From DATATV01 sp035551355 (lineage in GTDB: Bacteria > Actinomycetota > Actinomycetes > Mycobacteriales > Pseudonocardiaceae): a stretch of 33,321 nt of DNA. A program made the translations under genes and the position numbers. Shown one piece after another: positions 24,929 to 33,179 of this stretch. Position 1 is the first letter of the stretch. The number at the start of each line of letters is the position of its first letter. The notes beneath the pieces are model-generated. The model saw only the letters and a program-made list of their open reading frames with translations. It did no database searches and was not told the origin of the DNA. The stretch is taken from assembly GCA_035551355.1 (NCBI GenBank), contig DASZNF010000036.1, positions 1 to 33,321 on the forward strand, in the 5' to 3' direction.

Positions 24929-25570
24929 GTGAGCGAGCAGCCGGAGCGGGCCAAGCACCTGGAGTTGCGGGCCTCGGACGCCGACCGGGAACGGGTGGCC
25001 AAGATCCTGCACGACGCCATGGGCGAGGGCCGGTTGACCCTGGCCGAACTGGACGAGCGGCTGCAGTCGACCTATGCCGCCAGGACGTTGGGCGATCTGG
25101 TGCCGTTGACCGCCGATCTGCCGGTACTGGGCGCGACCTACCCGGTGGCCGCTCCTGGCGCGAACCTGCCGGACGAGCGGGTGGTGGGCGGCGGCGCCAA
25201 CACCGGGCCGAACGTGTCCATCGGCATCCTGTCCGGGTTCGAGCGGCGCGGGAACTGGATCGTGCCGCCGGTGCACACCGCGCTGGCCATGCTGGGCGGC
25301 GGCGAACTGGATCTGTCCGAGGCGCGGTTCGCCGAGCAGGAGACGGTGATCTACGCCTACGCGTTCATGGGCGGCATCGAGATCCGGGTGCCCGAGGACG
25401 TCACCGTGCACATCGAGGGTTTCGGCTTCATGGGCGGGTTCGAGCACAAGGCGGCCGGGGACGCGGGGCCGGGCAAACCGGTGATCCGCATTCGCGGGCT
25501 GGCCGTGATGGGCGGGGTGGACGTCAAGCGCCCCCGCAAACCCAAGCAGAAGAAGCTCAAGAACTCCTGA
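24929..25570 (+). CDS. DUF1707 domain protein with LiaF-like C-terminal domain
   Basis: A 213-aa protein. Residues 8-62 form the DUF1707 domain (LRASDADRERVAKIL, then EGRLTLAELDERL and a TYAARTLGDLVPL), a short helical module common in actinobacterial envelope or signalling proteins. Residues about 85-205 form a beta-rich domain (FERRGNWIVPP, GGGELDL, YAFMGGIEIRVPEDV, and a GFGFMGGFE repeat), like the cell-wall stress regulator LiaF. No membrane segment or signal peptide is seen. The very basic tail (K-P-K-Q-K-K-L-K) is odd and may bind membrane or nucleic acid. GTG at 24929 by the leaderless promoter; the frame is open from 24827. Function not known. Confidence 0.87.
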   Translation: MSEQPERAKHLELRASDADRERVAKILHDAMGEGRLTLAELDERLQSTYAARTLGDLVPLTADLPVLGATYPVAAPGANLPDERVVGGGANTGPNVSIGILSGFERRGNWIVPPVHTALAMLGGGELDLSEARFAEQETVIYAYAFMGGIEIRVPEDVTVHIEGFGFMGGFEHKAAGDAGPGKPVIRIRGLAVMGGVDVKRPRKPKQKKLKNS

Positions 25571-25573
25571 CGG

Positions 25574-26185
25574 TCACTCGGGCACGTAGAACACGGTGGT
25601 GTTGGCCACCGCCCGCGCGGCTTCCTCGACCTCGGCGCCCGCGGCCAGGAACGCGGTGCCCCAGGCCTGACTTGACTGGGTCAGGAATTCCTTGACCTGC
25701 GCGGACTTCTGGAATTCGGCCGGGTCACCGATGTCGGCCGCGCCCAGATAGGCCGACAGGCCGAGCAGTGCCCCATCCCAGCCGACGCCGACCGCGCCCG
25801 GCCCGAATCGCTGCCACACCTCGGGATCGGCCTTCGCGGTGTGCGCCAGCTCGAACACCGTGCCGCCGCCGTCGCTCGCGGCGAGACGCACCTCGACCTG
25901 GGAGGCCGCGGTGTCGCCGAACTCCCAGCCCACCCGCAGCAGTTTCGGGCGATCGCAGGCCAGGATCTCCCCGCCCGCGTTGCCCTCGAACTGGTACCGG
26001 CCGCCGACCCGGAAATCCCCGCTGACCGGCAGGAACCACTGGGCGATCCGCTCCGGTTCGGTGCACGCCGCCCACACCTGTTCGGCCGGCACGGCGTAGG
26101 TGCGGCGCAGCAACACCAACCGGGTGTCGTCAGACTGGCCGACGACCCGGGTGACCAGGTTGATCTGCTCGGCGATGTCGACCAT
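25574..26185 (-). CDS. SRPBCC / AHSA1-domain protein
   Basis: A 203-aa START-like (SRPBCC) protein with the AHSA1/activator of Hsp90-like pattern: R-R-T-Y-A-V-P-A-E-Q-V-W-A-A-C, then E-R-I-A-Q-W-F and G-G-R-Y-Q-F-E-G strands, and a C-terminal helix region (WDGALLGLSAYL). These domains bind a hydrophobic ligand in a cavity; no enzymatic function can be read from sequence. ATG at 26185 with GAGAGG upstream. Its stop codon lies 3 bp from that of the convergent DUF1707 gene. Confidence 0.87.
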   Translation of the reverse strand: MVDIAEQINLVTRVVGQSDDTRLVLLRRTYAVPAEQVWAACTEPERIAQWFLPVSGDFRVGGRYQFEGNAGGEILACDRPKLLRVGWEFGDTAASQVEVRLAASDGGGTVFELAHTAKADPEVWQRFGPGAVGVGWDGALLGLSAYLGAADIGDPAEFQKSAQVKEFLTQSSQAWGTAFLAAGAEVEEAARAVANTTVFYVPE

Positions 26186-26261
26186 GACGGTTCCTCTCCA
26201 CGGGTCCGTTGCCCGGCCGATGGTACGCGGGAACAGCGTGAACCCGCTGGACGACGGACTC

Positions 26262-26267
26262 TAGGCT
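26262..26267 (+). promoter_or_regulatory. -10 box (TAGGCT), leaderless promoter
   Basis: TAGGCT ends 7 nt before the ATG at 26275; no ribosome site is present. Confidence 0.65.
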
Positions 26268-26274
26268 TACCGGC

Positions 26275-27072
26275 ATGGATGATCTGCGGGCGGACTGCGC
26301 GCGCTGTTTCGGATTGTGCTGTGTGGTCCCCGAGTTCGCCGCGTCGGCCGATTTCGCCATCGACAAACCGGCAAGGACTCCGTGCCCGAACCTGGCCCCG
26401 GATTTCGGTTGCGGCATTCACGAATCGTTGCGGGAACGGGGTTTTCCCGGTTGCCAGGTGTACGACTGCTTCGGCGCGGGTCAGCAGATCGCCCAGGTCA
26501 CCTTCGGCGGCCGCGACTGGCGCGCCGAACCGGACAGCGCGCCGGAGATGTTCGCGGTGTTCCCGGTGATGCGCGATCTGCACGAACTGCTCTGGTACCT
26601 GCGCGCCGCTCTGGCCCTGCCCGCCGCCGCGGCGTCGCACCCGGAGCTGCGGGCGTTGCAGGACGAGACGGAACGGCTGACCGCGGCCGATCCGGCCACC
26701 ATCCTGGCTGTTGACGTGTCGGCGCAACGGGCGCGGGTGAACACGGTGCTGTCCCGGGCGAGCGAGGCGGCCCGGGCCCGCTGGCCGCGTTCCGCAGCCG
26801 CGCTGCGTGGAGCCGATCTGATCGGGAAAGACTTGCGGCGCAGGGATTTCCGGGGCGCGAACCTGCGCGGTGCGCGGCTCATCGGCGCCGACCTGCGCCG
26901 GGTCGACCTCTCCGGCGCCGATCTCACCGGGGCCGATCTGCGCGCGGCCGACCTGTGCGGCGCGGATCTGGCGGAGAGCCTGTTCCTGACCCAGGCCCAG
27001 CTGGTCGCGGCCCGCGGCGACACCAGCACCGCGCTGCCGGATGGCCTGTCCACCCCGGCGCACTGGCGATGA
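26275..27072 (+). CDS. Cysteine-rich pentapeptide-repeat protein
   Basis: A 265-aa two-part protein. The N-terminal 65 residues carry eight Cys (C8, C11, C15, C16, C37, C46, C60, C65) beginning with a CxxCxxxCC cluster, like the metal-chelating YkgJ/UPF0153 group. A helical middle follows, then about 11 pentapeptide repeats (A-D-L-x-x type, residues about 178-233), which fold as a right-handed beta helix. I recall this arrangement in other actinobacteria; its job is unknown, though pentapeptide helices sometimes mimic DNA or bind proteins. ATG at 26275 fixed by the leaderless promoter. Its TGA overlaps the ATG of the peptidase gene (ATGA), so the two are translationally coupled. Confidence 0.87.
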   Translation: MDDLRADCARCFGLCCVVPEFAASADFAIDKPARTPCPNLAPDFGCGIHESLRERGFPGCQVYDCFGAGQQIAQVTFGGRDWRAEPDSAPEMFAVFPVMRDLHELLWYLRAALALPAAAASHPELRALQDETERLTAADPATILAVDVSAQRARVNTVLSRASEAARARWPRSAAALRGADLIGKDLRRRDFRGANLRGARLIGADLRRVDLSGADLTGADLRAADLCGADLAESLFLTQAQLVAARGDTSTALPDGLSTPAHWR

Positions 27073-28028
27073 CCGAGCTGTACCCGCCGATCCGGCCGCA
27101 CCGGACCGGGATGCTGGAGGTCGGTCAGGGCAACCGGGTGTACTGGGAGGAGTGCGGCAACCCGGCGGGCAAGCCGGCTCTGGTGCTGCACGGCGGGCCG
27201 GGTCAGGGCTGCACGGAACGGATGCGGCAGGTTTTCGACCCGCGCCGCTACCAGATCGTGCTGTTCGACCAGCGCGGTTGCGGCCGCAGCACCCCGCATG
27301 CCGCCGACCCCGGCACCGACCTCGCGGCCAACACCACCGAACATCTGCTGGCCGATATGGAACTGCTGCGCGAACACCTGGGTGTGCAGCGGTGGCTGCT
27401 GCGCGGCGGGTCCTGGGGCTGCACGCTGGCGCTGGCCTACGCGCAGCGTTTCCCTCACCGGGTCAGCGAAATCGTGCTGTCCGCGATCAGCCTGAGCCGA
27501 CGAGCCGAGATCGACTGGCTGTACCGGGGCGTGGCGCGGCTGTTCCCGGGAGAATGGGCGCGCTTCCGCGACGGGGTGCCCGAGGCCGATCGCGAGGGTG
27601 ATCTGGTGGCCGCCTATGCGCGGTTGCTGTCCGATCCCGACCCGGCCGTCCGGGAACCCGCCGCGCGCAGCTGGTGCACCTGGGAGGACGCGGTGCTTTC
27701 CTTGGAGCCCAACGGGAAACCGGCTGACCGGCCCGGCCGGCCGACGACCGGGGAACTGGCCTTCACCCGGATCTGCGCGCACTACTACGCCAACGCCGCC
27801 TGGCTGCCGGACGACCAGCTGCTGCGCGAGGCGCCGAAACTGGCCGGGATTCCCGGGGTGCTGATCCACGGCCGGCTTGATCTGAGCTGCCCGCTGGACA
27901 CCGCGTGGGCCCTGGCCCGGGCCTGGCCGGACGCGGAACTCATCACCCAGCCCGACGCCGGGCACCGCGGCGGCCCGGAGCGCCGGGCCCTGGTGATCGC
28001 CACCCTTGACCGCTTCGCCGACCGCTGA
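27069..28028 (+). CDS. pip: Proline iminopeptidase (alpha/beta hydrolase)
   Basis: A 319-aa cytosolic serine peptidase removing N-terminal proline (family S33). The start matches the family closely (LYPPIRPHRTGML, V-Y-W-E-E-C-G-N, HGGPGQGC oxyanion region). The nucleophile Ser is in the GGSWG elbow, the Asp in HGRLDLSCP and the His in PDAGH near the end. A cap domain with R-A-E-I-D-W-L-Y and W-C-T-W-E-D-A-V is present. It is translationally coupled to the cysteine-rich pentapeptide gene. Confidence 0.94.
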   Translation: MTELYPPIRPHRTGMLEVGQGNRVYWEECGNPAGKPALVLHGGPGQGCTERMRQVFDPRRYQIVLFDQRGCGRSTPHAADPGTDLAANTTEHLLADMELLREHLGVQRWLLRGGSWGCTLALAYAQRFPHRVSEIVLSAISLSRRAEIDWLYRGVARLFPGEWARFRDGVPEADREGDLVAAYARLLSDPDPAVREPAARSWCTWEDAVLSLEPNGKPADRPGRPTTGELAFTRICAHYYANAAWLPDDQLLREAPKLAGIPGVLIHGRLDLSCPLDTAWALARAWPDAELITQPDAGHRGGPERRALVIATLDRFADR

Positions 28029-28144
28029 TTCCCTTGCCCCGCAACGAGTTCAGCGCGCGGCGGCGGTGCGCAGCCTGAGTCCGGCCATCGACCACCAGAG
28101 CAATGACCGCCACGATAGAACCCGCTGATCAGCGGATCGGTGAT

Positions 28145-28363
28145 TCAGTGCGGGCTCACCACGGTGAGCAGGACGAACACCAGTCCGATCAGTCCGGCCA
28201 CGCCGATGACGGCGGTGACCGTGCTGCGTATCCAATCGGTGAACCCCTTCGCCGTTCGACTGCGGTAGTTGTGGAACAGGACGTGCGCGGATCGGGCGTT
28301 GTTGAGCTGAGAGCCGACCAGCAGTCCGGCCAGCACGAGCACGATGGCGATGACAGCAGACAC
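28145..28363 (-). CDS. Small two-helix membrane protein
   Basis: A 72-aa protein with two hydrophobic segments (about 2-17, AVIAIVLVLAGLLVG, and 48-69, TVTAVIGVAGLIGLVFVLLTV) flanking a basic middle (YRSRTAKG). The GTG at 28363 is preceded by AGGAG at 7 nt; a TTG further upstream (28396) is less likely. I recognise no family. It stands alone between pip (plus) and the small DUF6131-like gene (plus). Confidence 0.6.
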   Translation of the reverse strand: MSAVIAIVLVLAGLLVGSQLNNARSAHVLFHNYRSRTAKGFTDWIRSTVTAVIGVAGLIGLVFVLLTVVSPH

Positions 28364-28799
28364 GGTGACACTCCTGTACGGCGGGTTTCGATTCAATGGC
28401 GTTCTTCGGCTCGACAGCGTGCTTTTCCCACGCAGTGCCGTGCCGTGGTTCGATCACGGGTCGCCTGCGCGATGTGGTGCGATATGGGCCCCAGTAGCCG
28501 ACCGACGGTCCTGCCGGTTGACCCTTCCTGCCTAATCCGCGCGAGGCCACACCGAAACGGCCAAGATGCCCCGGTGCGCGAGGACCTGTGGCCCTAACTC
28601 CGCGTTTGCACGAGTTGTCGCATGCCAGCGGGCTGTCACCGGCCGGTCACGGAACGCGGCCCACTCGGGTGGAGCAGTGGGATTGAGCCGAATGGCCCGT
28701 TTGTATCGCCGGGAACCGGCCATCCCTACACGTGACCGGACAACCTCTTCGGCGAGCGCCGGAACCACGGGATGTCCGGGTGAGGAAGGGAGTGCGAAC
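28364..28799. other. Non-coding stretch before the 51-aa membrane protein gene
   Basis: No credible gene is visible. It should hold the promoters of the two small divergent membrane-protein genes, but I see no clear -35/-10 pair or stress-sigma box that I could defend. No notable repeats. Confidence 0.4.
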
Positions 28800-28955
28800 A
28801 TGATTGTTCTCGGCGTGATCCTGCTGGTCATCGGTTTCGTGATCGGCATTCCGGTGCTCTACACGATCGGCATCGTGCTCGCCGTGATCGGCGTGGTGCT
28901 GGCCGTGCTGGGCGGCACCGGCCGCAAGGTCGGCGGCCGCGCGCACTGGTTCTAG
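28800..28955 (+). CDS. 51-aa hydrophobic membrane protein (DUF6131-like)
   Basis: A tiny protein almost wholly of two transmembrane helices (IVLGVILLVIGFVIGI and IGIVLAVIGVVLAVLGG) with a short basic tail ending GRKVGGRAHWF. This layout and the G-G-R-x-H-W ending match the small DUF6131-type proteins frequent in actinobacteria. Function unknown; a stress-induced envelope role is only a guess. The ATG at 28800 follows a strong GGGAG ribosome site by 7 nt. Confidence 0.7.
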   Translation: MIVLGVILLVIGFVIGIPVLYTIGIVLAVIGVVLAVLGGTGRKVGGRAHWF

Positions 28956-28972
28956 GCCGGAGCGTCCCCACC

Positions 28973-29032
28973 GGTCTGCCTGAGCAGACCCTGGTCGGGC
29001 CCCGGTCGGGCAGGCTTGGCGCATTGGCGCCA
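28973..29032. terminator. Likely bidirectional terminator region
   Basis: A 7-bp hairpin (arms 28973-28979 and 28984-28990, CTGA loop) and a 6-bp hairpin (29017-29022 and 29027-29032) sit between the ends of the small membrane-protein gene and glgC. Neither has a clear U-run, as is common in high-GC actinobacteria. Confidence 0.4.
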
Positions 29033-29039
29033 GGCAGCG

Positions 29040-30260
29040 TCAAGCTATGGCGTGCGCGCCCTTGCCGAGCACCACGATCCCCCCGTCGCTGACGTGGTAG
29101 TGGTGCCGGTCGCGCGCCATGTCCACGCCGATGTGCGCGCCCGGGGGCACGATCACGTTCTTGTCCAGAATGGCCCGGCGCACCACCGCGCCCGCCCCCA
29201 CTCTGGCCCCGTCCAGCAGCACCGAACCCTGCACCACCGCGCCGCTTTCCACGCTGACGTCCGGCGACAGCACGGATTCGACCACCTGCGCGCCGGAGAT
29301 GATGCAGCCCGGGCTGATGATCGACTGGTTCGCGGTGCCGCCCTCCACGAACTTGGCCGCCGCCCGCTGGCTGGGCAGCGCGAGGATCGGCCAGCGCCGG
29401 TTGTACAGATTGAACACCGGCATGGTGGAGATCAGATCGGTGTGCGCGTCGTAGTAGCTGTCGATGGTCCCCACATCGCGCCAGTAGCCGTGGTCGCGTT
29501 CGGTCTCCCCGGGCACGTGGTTGCTGCCGAAGTCGTAGACCGCGGCCTGGCCCTGTTCGACCAGCATCGGGATGATGTCGCGGCCCATGTCGTGCCGGGA
29601 CAAGCCGTTGCCCGCGTCCTTCTTCAACGCCTCCAGCAGCACCTGGGTGGTGAAGATGTAGTTGCCCATGGACACGTAGGACTCGTCCGGGGAGTCGGGC
29701 AGGCCCGGCGGGTCGGCCGGCTTCTCCAGGAACGCGTTCAGGGTGGTGCCGTCGGAGGTGTGGATGACACCGAACGAACTGGCCCCCGCACGCGGCACCC
29801 GGATCCCGGCCACGGTGACCCCGGCGCCGGATTCGATGTGCGCGTCGAGCATCTGCCGGGGGTCCATCCGGTAGATGTTGTCCGCGCCGAACACCGCGAT
29901 GTAGGCCGGATCCTCGTCGTAGACCAGGTTCAGGCTCTGGTGGATGGCGTCGGCGCTGCCCTGGTACCAGCGCGGGCCGAGGCGCTGCTGTGCCGGGACG
30001 GTGGTGACGTACTCGCCGGTCAGCGAGGACAGCCGCCAGGTGGTGGAGATGTGCCGGTCCAGCGAGTGGGACTTGTACTGGGTGAGCACGCACAGCCGCC
30101 GGATGCCGCCGTGCACCAGGCTGGACAGCACGAAGTCGACCAATCGGTGCACGCCCCCGAAGGGCACCGCCGGTTTGGCCCGGTCCGCGGTCAGCGGCAT
30201 CAGCCGCTTGCCCTCGCCCCCGGCCAGCACAATCCCGAGCACATCGGATCCGTCGCTCAT
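29040..30260 (-). CDS. glgC: Glucose-1-phosphate adenylyltransferase
   Basis: A 406-aa ADP-glucose pyrophosphorylase, making ADP-glucose from ATP and glucose-1-phosphate, the donor for glycogen and for maltose-1-phosphate. The nucleotide loop LAGGEGKRLMPLTADRAKP is at the N-terminus, followed by the YQGSADAI, FGADNIY and GYWRDVGT catalytic blocks, then left-handed beta-helix repeats (SIISPGCIISGA and onward). ATG at 30260 with GGGAGG upstream, overlapping the glgM stop codon by 4 bp; the frame is open to 30275. Substrate flow glgC to GlgM fits the coupling. Confidence 0.96.
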   Translation of the reverse strand: MSDGSDVLGIVLAGGEGKRLMPLTADRAKPAVPFGGVHRLVDFVLSSLVHGGIRRLCVLTQYKSHSLDRHISTTWRLSSLTGEYVTTVPAQQRLGPRWYQGSADAIHQSLNLVYDEDPAYIAVFGADNIYRMDPRQMLDAHIESGAGVTVAGIRVPRAGASSFGVIHTSDGTTLNAFLEKPADPPGLPDSPDESYVSMGNYIFTTQVLLEALKKDAGNGLSRHDMGRDIIPMLVEQGQAAVYDFGSNHVPGETERDHGYWRDVGTIDSYYDAHTDLISTMPVFNLYNRRWPILALPSQRAAAKFVEGGTANQSIISPGCIISGAQVVESVLSPDVSVESGAVVQGSVLLDGARVGAGAVVRRAILDKNVIVPPGAHIGVDMARDRHHYHVSDGGIVVLGKGAHAIA

Positions 30261-31411
30261 GCCCGCCTCCCGCACGCCTGATAGATCTCCACTGTCCGCT
30301 GCGCGATCGCGGCCCAGCCGAACTCACGCACCGCCCGTTCCCGGCCGGCCCGTCCCAGCTCTGCCGCCTGGTCCGGATCGCCGACCAGCTCGTTGAGGCG
30401 CTGCGCCAACCCGGCCTCGAACCCGGCCGGATCTGCCTCGTCGTAGTGCACCAGCCGACCGGTCCGGCCGTCGGCAACCACTTCGGGGACACCACCGACA
30501 TCGCTGGCCACAACCGCCGTGCCGCAGGCCATTGCTTCCAGGTTGACGATGCCCAGCGGTTCGTAGACCGACGGGCAGGCGAACACGGCGGCGTGGGTGA
30601 GCAGTTGCACCAGTTCGGGGCGGGGCAGCATTTCCGGGATCCACAGCACGCCGGTGCGGTTGGCCTGCAGTTCGCCGACCAGCCCCCGGAACTCGGCGTC
30701 CAGTTCGGGTGTGTCGGCCTCGCCCGCGCACAGCACCAGCTGGGTGTCCGGGCTCAGCGCGGCGGCCGCGCGCACCAGATGCGGAACGCCCTTCTGCCGA
30801 GTCACCCGGCCGACGAACAGGACGTAGGGCCGGTCCGGGTCGATGCCGTGCGCGCGCAACGCGTCGGTGTTCGGGTCGGGTTGGTACATCCGGGTGTCGA
30901 TGCCGTTGTGCACCACGTGCACCCGGTCGGCGGACAGCTGCGGATAGGCGGTCAGCACGTCCCGGCGCATGCCCTCGCTGACCGCGATGACCGCGTCGGC
31001 CGAGGTGAACGCGTCCCGCTCGATCCAGGAGGAGACCTGGTAGCCGCCGCCGAGTTGCTCGGCCTTCCAGGGGCGCAGGGGTTCCAGGGAATGCGCGGTG
31101 ACCACGTGCGGGATGTCGTGGGCCATGGCGGCCAGGTGACCGGCGAGGTTGGCGTACCAGGTGTGGCTGTGCACCAGGTCGACCCCGGCCAGCGCGTCCG
31201 ACATGGACAGTGCGATGTCGATCGTGCGGAAGGCCGGCTGGCGGTAGTCGCGGCCGGCGGTGTGGCCGTGGGCATCCGGGCGTTCGGCGCCCCAGCAGTG
31301 CACGTCCAGCTCGACCAGAGGTCTCAGCTCGCGGGCCAGGAACTCGACGTGCACACCGGCCCCGCCATAGGTGTCCGGTGGATACTCCCGCGTGAGCAGT
31401 CCGACCTTCAC
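30257..31411 (-). CDS. glgM: Alpha-maltose-1-phosphate synthase / glycogen synthase (GT4)
   Basis: A 384-aa GT-B glycosyltransferase of family GT4. In M. tuberculosis the relative Rv1212c (GlgM) joins ADP-glucose to glucose-1-phosphate to form maltose-1-phosphate for GlgE-route glucan synthesis; many databases still call it glycogen synthase GlgA. The N-terminus has the acceptor loop G-L-L-T-R-E-Y-P-P-D-T-Y-G-G-A-G-V-H, the middle F-V-G-R-V-T-R-Q-K-G, and the C-terminal nucleotide site EPLGIVNLEAMACGTAVVAS with the E-x7-E pair. GTG at 31411 was chosen because relatives begin MKVGLLTREYPP and a TAGGGT box lies 8 nt ahead. It overlaps glgC by 4 bp, so the pair is one operon. Confidence 0.92.
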   Translation of the reverse strand: MKVGLLTREYPPDTYGGAGVHVEFLARELRPLVELDVHCWGAERPDAHGHTAGRDYRQPAFRTIDIALSMSDALAGVDLVHSHTWYANLAGHLAAMAHDIPHVVTAHSLEPLRPWKAEQLGGGYQVSSWIERDAFTSADAVIAVSEGMRRDVLTAYPQLSADRVHVVHNGIDTRMYQPDPNTDALRAHGIDPDRPYVLFVGRVTRQKGVPHLVRAAAALSPDTQLVLCAGEADTPELDAEFRGLVGELQANRTGVLWIPEMLPRPELVQLLTHAAVFACPSVYEPLGIVNLEAMACGTAVVASDVGGVPEVVADGRTGRLVHYDEADPAGFEAGLAQRLNELVGDPDQAAELGRAGRERAVREFGWAAIAQRTVEIYQACGRRA

Positions 31412-31419
31412 GATCGTTG

Positions 31420-31425
31420 ACCCTA
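31420..31425 (-). promoter_or_regulatory. -10 box (TAGGGT) of the glgM-glgC operon
   Basis: On the minus strand TAGGGT lies 8 nt before the glgM GTG with no ribosome site. Confidence 0.45.
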
Positions 31426-31492
31426 CCGCCCGCAAAGGCGGTAATCGATATTGAAGTCGACAGCGTGGGTGTGCCTGCGGTAGTCAGTTCAC

Positions 31493-32167
31493 GTGCTGGT
31501 CACCTCCCGGTCGGCGCAGGAGTACCGGGCGATGTTCGACCTGACCGAGGCCGAGTGTGTCGGGCGGGCCGTGCTGGACTGCTGCGCCGGCGGCGCGAGC
31601 TTCGTCGCCGAGTGCGGCGCGGTCGCCGTCGATCCGGCCTACGCGGAAGGCGCGGTCGCGCTGGCCGAGCAGGTCCGGGCCGGTCTGCGCGACGGCGGCC
31701 GGATGATCGACGATCACAGCGAGAGCTTCGACTGGTCCTGGTACGGCCGCCCCGAGCGGCGGGCCGAGCTGCGCACCGCGGCCGCGCTGCGGTTCCTGCA
31801 CGACCTGCGGCTGCGGCCGGGGCGGTACGTTGCGGGCGCGCTGCCGGAACTGCCGTTCGCCGACCGGAGCTTCGACCTGGTGCTGTGCTCACATCTGTTG
31901 TTCAGCTGGTCGAACGTGCTGGACGAGAAGTGGCACCTGGCGGCACTGCGGGAGTTGGTCCGCGTGACGCGCGGGCAGGTGCGCGTGTTCCCGCTGGTGG
32001 TGCAGGGCACGGGTGCGGCCGTGCCGTTCCTGGGCACGCTGCGCGCGGCGCTGGCGGCCGACGGCCTGCGCACCCGGCTGGCCCTGGTCCCGTACCGGTT
32101 CCAACGGGGAGCCGGGGAGATGCTGGTCGTGGAGAGGGAGCAGGTGGTTGCGAATGCCGAACCCTGA
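31493..32167 (+). CDS. Class I SAM-dependent methyltransferase-like protein
   Basis: A 224-aa protein with a Rossmann-type motif I (VLDCCAGGASFVAE, residues 28-41), a motif II-like V-A-V-D-P-A-Y and a motif IV-like RSFDLVLCSHLLFSW. The last part (R-E-L-V-R-V-T-R-G-Q-V-R-V-F-P) fits a methyltransferase beta-sheet end. Substrate cannot be inferred. GTG at 31493; an imperfect -10 box (TAGTCA, 31481-31486) lies 6 nt ahead and there is no ribosome site. It overlaps the next gene by 14 bp. Confidence 0.8.
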   Translation: MLVTSRSAQEYRAMFDLTEAECVGRAVLDCCAGGASFVAECGAVAVDPAYAEGAVALAEQVRAGLRDGGRMIDDHSESFDWSWYGRPERRAELRTAAALRFLHDLRLRPGRYVAGALPELPFADRSFDLVLCSHLLFSWSNVLDEKWHLAALRELVRVTRGQVRVFPLVVQGTGAAVPFLGTLRAALAADGLRTRLALVPYRFQRGAGEMLVVEREQVVANAEP

Positions 32168-32531
32168 ACCGGAGAGTACGGACGCGGCGGCTGAGCGGTT
32201 GAACGCGGAAGTCGTGCGGGCGTGCTACGCGGCGTATCGCGCGCAGGACCGGGCGGCGGTGGAGCGGCTGATCGCCGAGGACTACGTCTTCACCAGCCCG
32301 CAGGATGATCACCTCGACAAGGCCGCATACCTGGAGCGCTGTTTTCCCACCGCGGACCGGTTCGCCACCCAGGAGATCGTCGCGCTGGTGCCGGCGGGCC
32401 AGGACGCGGTTTTCCTGTTGTACGAGTACAAGCTGGTCGGCGGCGGCCGCTACCGCAACACCGAGTACGTCCGGTTGCGGGACGGGCAGCTGATCGAAAC
32501 CCAGGTCTACTTCGGCGGCCGTTTCGAATGA
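32154..32531 (+). CDS. NTF2-like / SnoaL-type small protein
   Basis: A 125-aa protein of the NTF2-like cone fold (ACYAAYRAQDRAAVERLIAEDYVFTSP opening helix and strand, then a curved sheet ending in IETQVYFGG). Members are enzymes such as cyclases and isomerases, or plain binding proteins; no active-site signature is clear. The ATG at 32154 overlaps the methyltransferase gene by 14 bp in another frame, so the two are probably co-translated. Its stop codon is 19 bp before the GNAT gene. Confidence 0.8.
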   Translation: MPNPEPESTDAAAERLNAEVVRACYAAYRAQDRAAVERLIAEDYVFTSPQDDHLDKAAYLERCFPTADRFATQEIVALVPAGQDAVFLLYEYKLVGGGRYRNTEYVRLRDGQLIETQVYFGGRFE

Positions 32532-32550
32532 CCGCGTCCGGGACGGCGGC

Positions 32551-33102
32551 ATGACGGGGCGCGGCACGGCGGACGATGGCGGGACGGCGAGCGGGCGGGT
32601 GACCCGGCGGTTGCGCCTGGTCCCGGCCGGTCCGGCACTGGCCGAGGATCTCCTTGTGCTGCACCACGATCCGGGGGTCGCCCGGTGGTACGGCGGGGCA
32701 TGGGACGAAGCCCGGGTCCGGCGGTACGCCGAGCTGGCCGGGCGGGCCTGGGCGACCGAGGGCGTGCACAAGTGGCTCGCCTACGACCGGGCCGACAACA
32801 CCCTGATCGGCCGAGGTGGCTTGGCCTACAAGGAAGTCGACGGCGCGCGGCGGCTGGAGGTGGGGTGGGCGCTGCGCGAACGGTTCTGGGGCCAGGGGTA
32901 CGCCACCGAGATCGGCGCGGCCGGGCTGGCGATGGCGTTCGGCGAGCTGGCCGCGACCGAAGTGGTGTCGTTCACCGAGCCGCACAACCGCCGGTCGAGG
33001 GCGGTGATGGAGCGGCTCGGTTTCGTGTTCCAGCGAGAAATCCGTTACGAGGGCGAGCCTTTCGTGCTGTACGCGCTCACCGCCAAGCAAGCGGCCGGGT
33101 GA
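32551..33102 (+). CDS. GNAT family acetyltransferase (RimJ/RimL-like)
   Basis: A 183-aa GCN5-type N-acetyltransferase. The fold is clear: R-L-R-L-V-P-A-G strand, LIGRGGLAYKE, then the acetyl-CoA loop W-G-Q-G-Y-A-T-E-I-G and helix, followed by P-H-N-R-R-S-R-A-V-M-E-R-L-G-F, the signature of the RimJ/RimL type that acetylates protein N-termini, antibiotics or small amines. ATG at 32551; the first 16 residues are low-complexity and a later GTG (about 32599) could be the true start. Target unknown. Confidence 0.85.
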   Translation: MTGRGTADDGGTASGRVTRRLRLVPAGPALAEDLLVLHHDPGVARWYGGAWDEARVRRYAELAGRAWATEGVHKWLAYDRADNTLIGRGGLAYKEVDGARRLEVGWALRERFWGQGYATEIGAAGLAMAFGELAATEVVSFTEPHNRRSRAVMERLGFVFQREIRYEGEPFVLYALTAKQAAG

Positions 33103-33179
33103 CCCGACCTGACCGACGCCGGCCGAGATGATCGGAGACCGGTTCAGGACGATTCAGGCCATTCGGTAGTCCATCGCCT

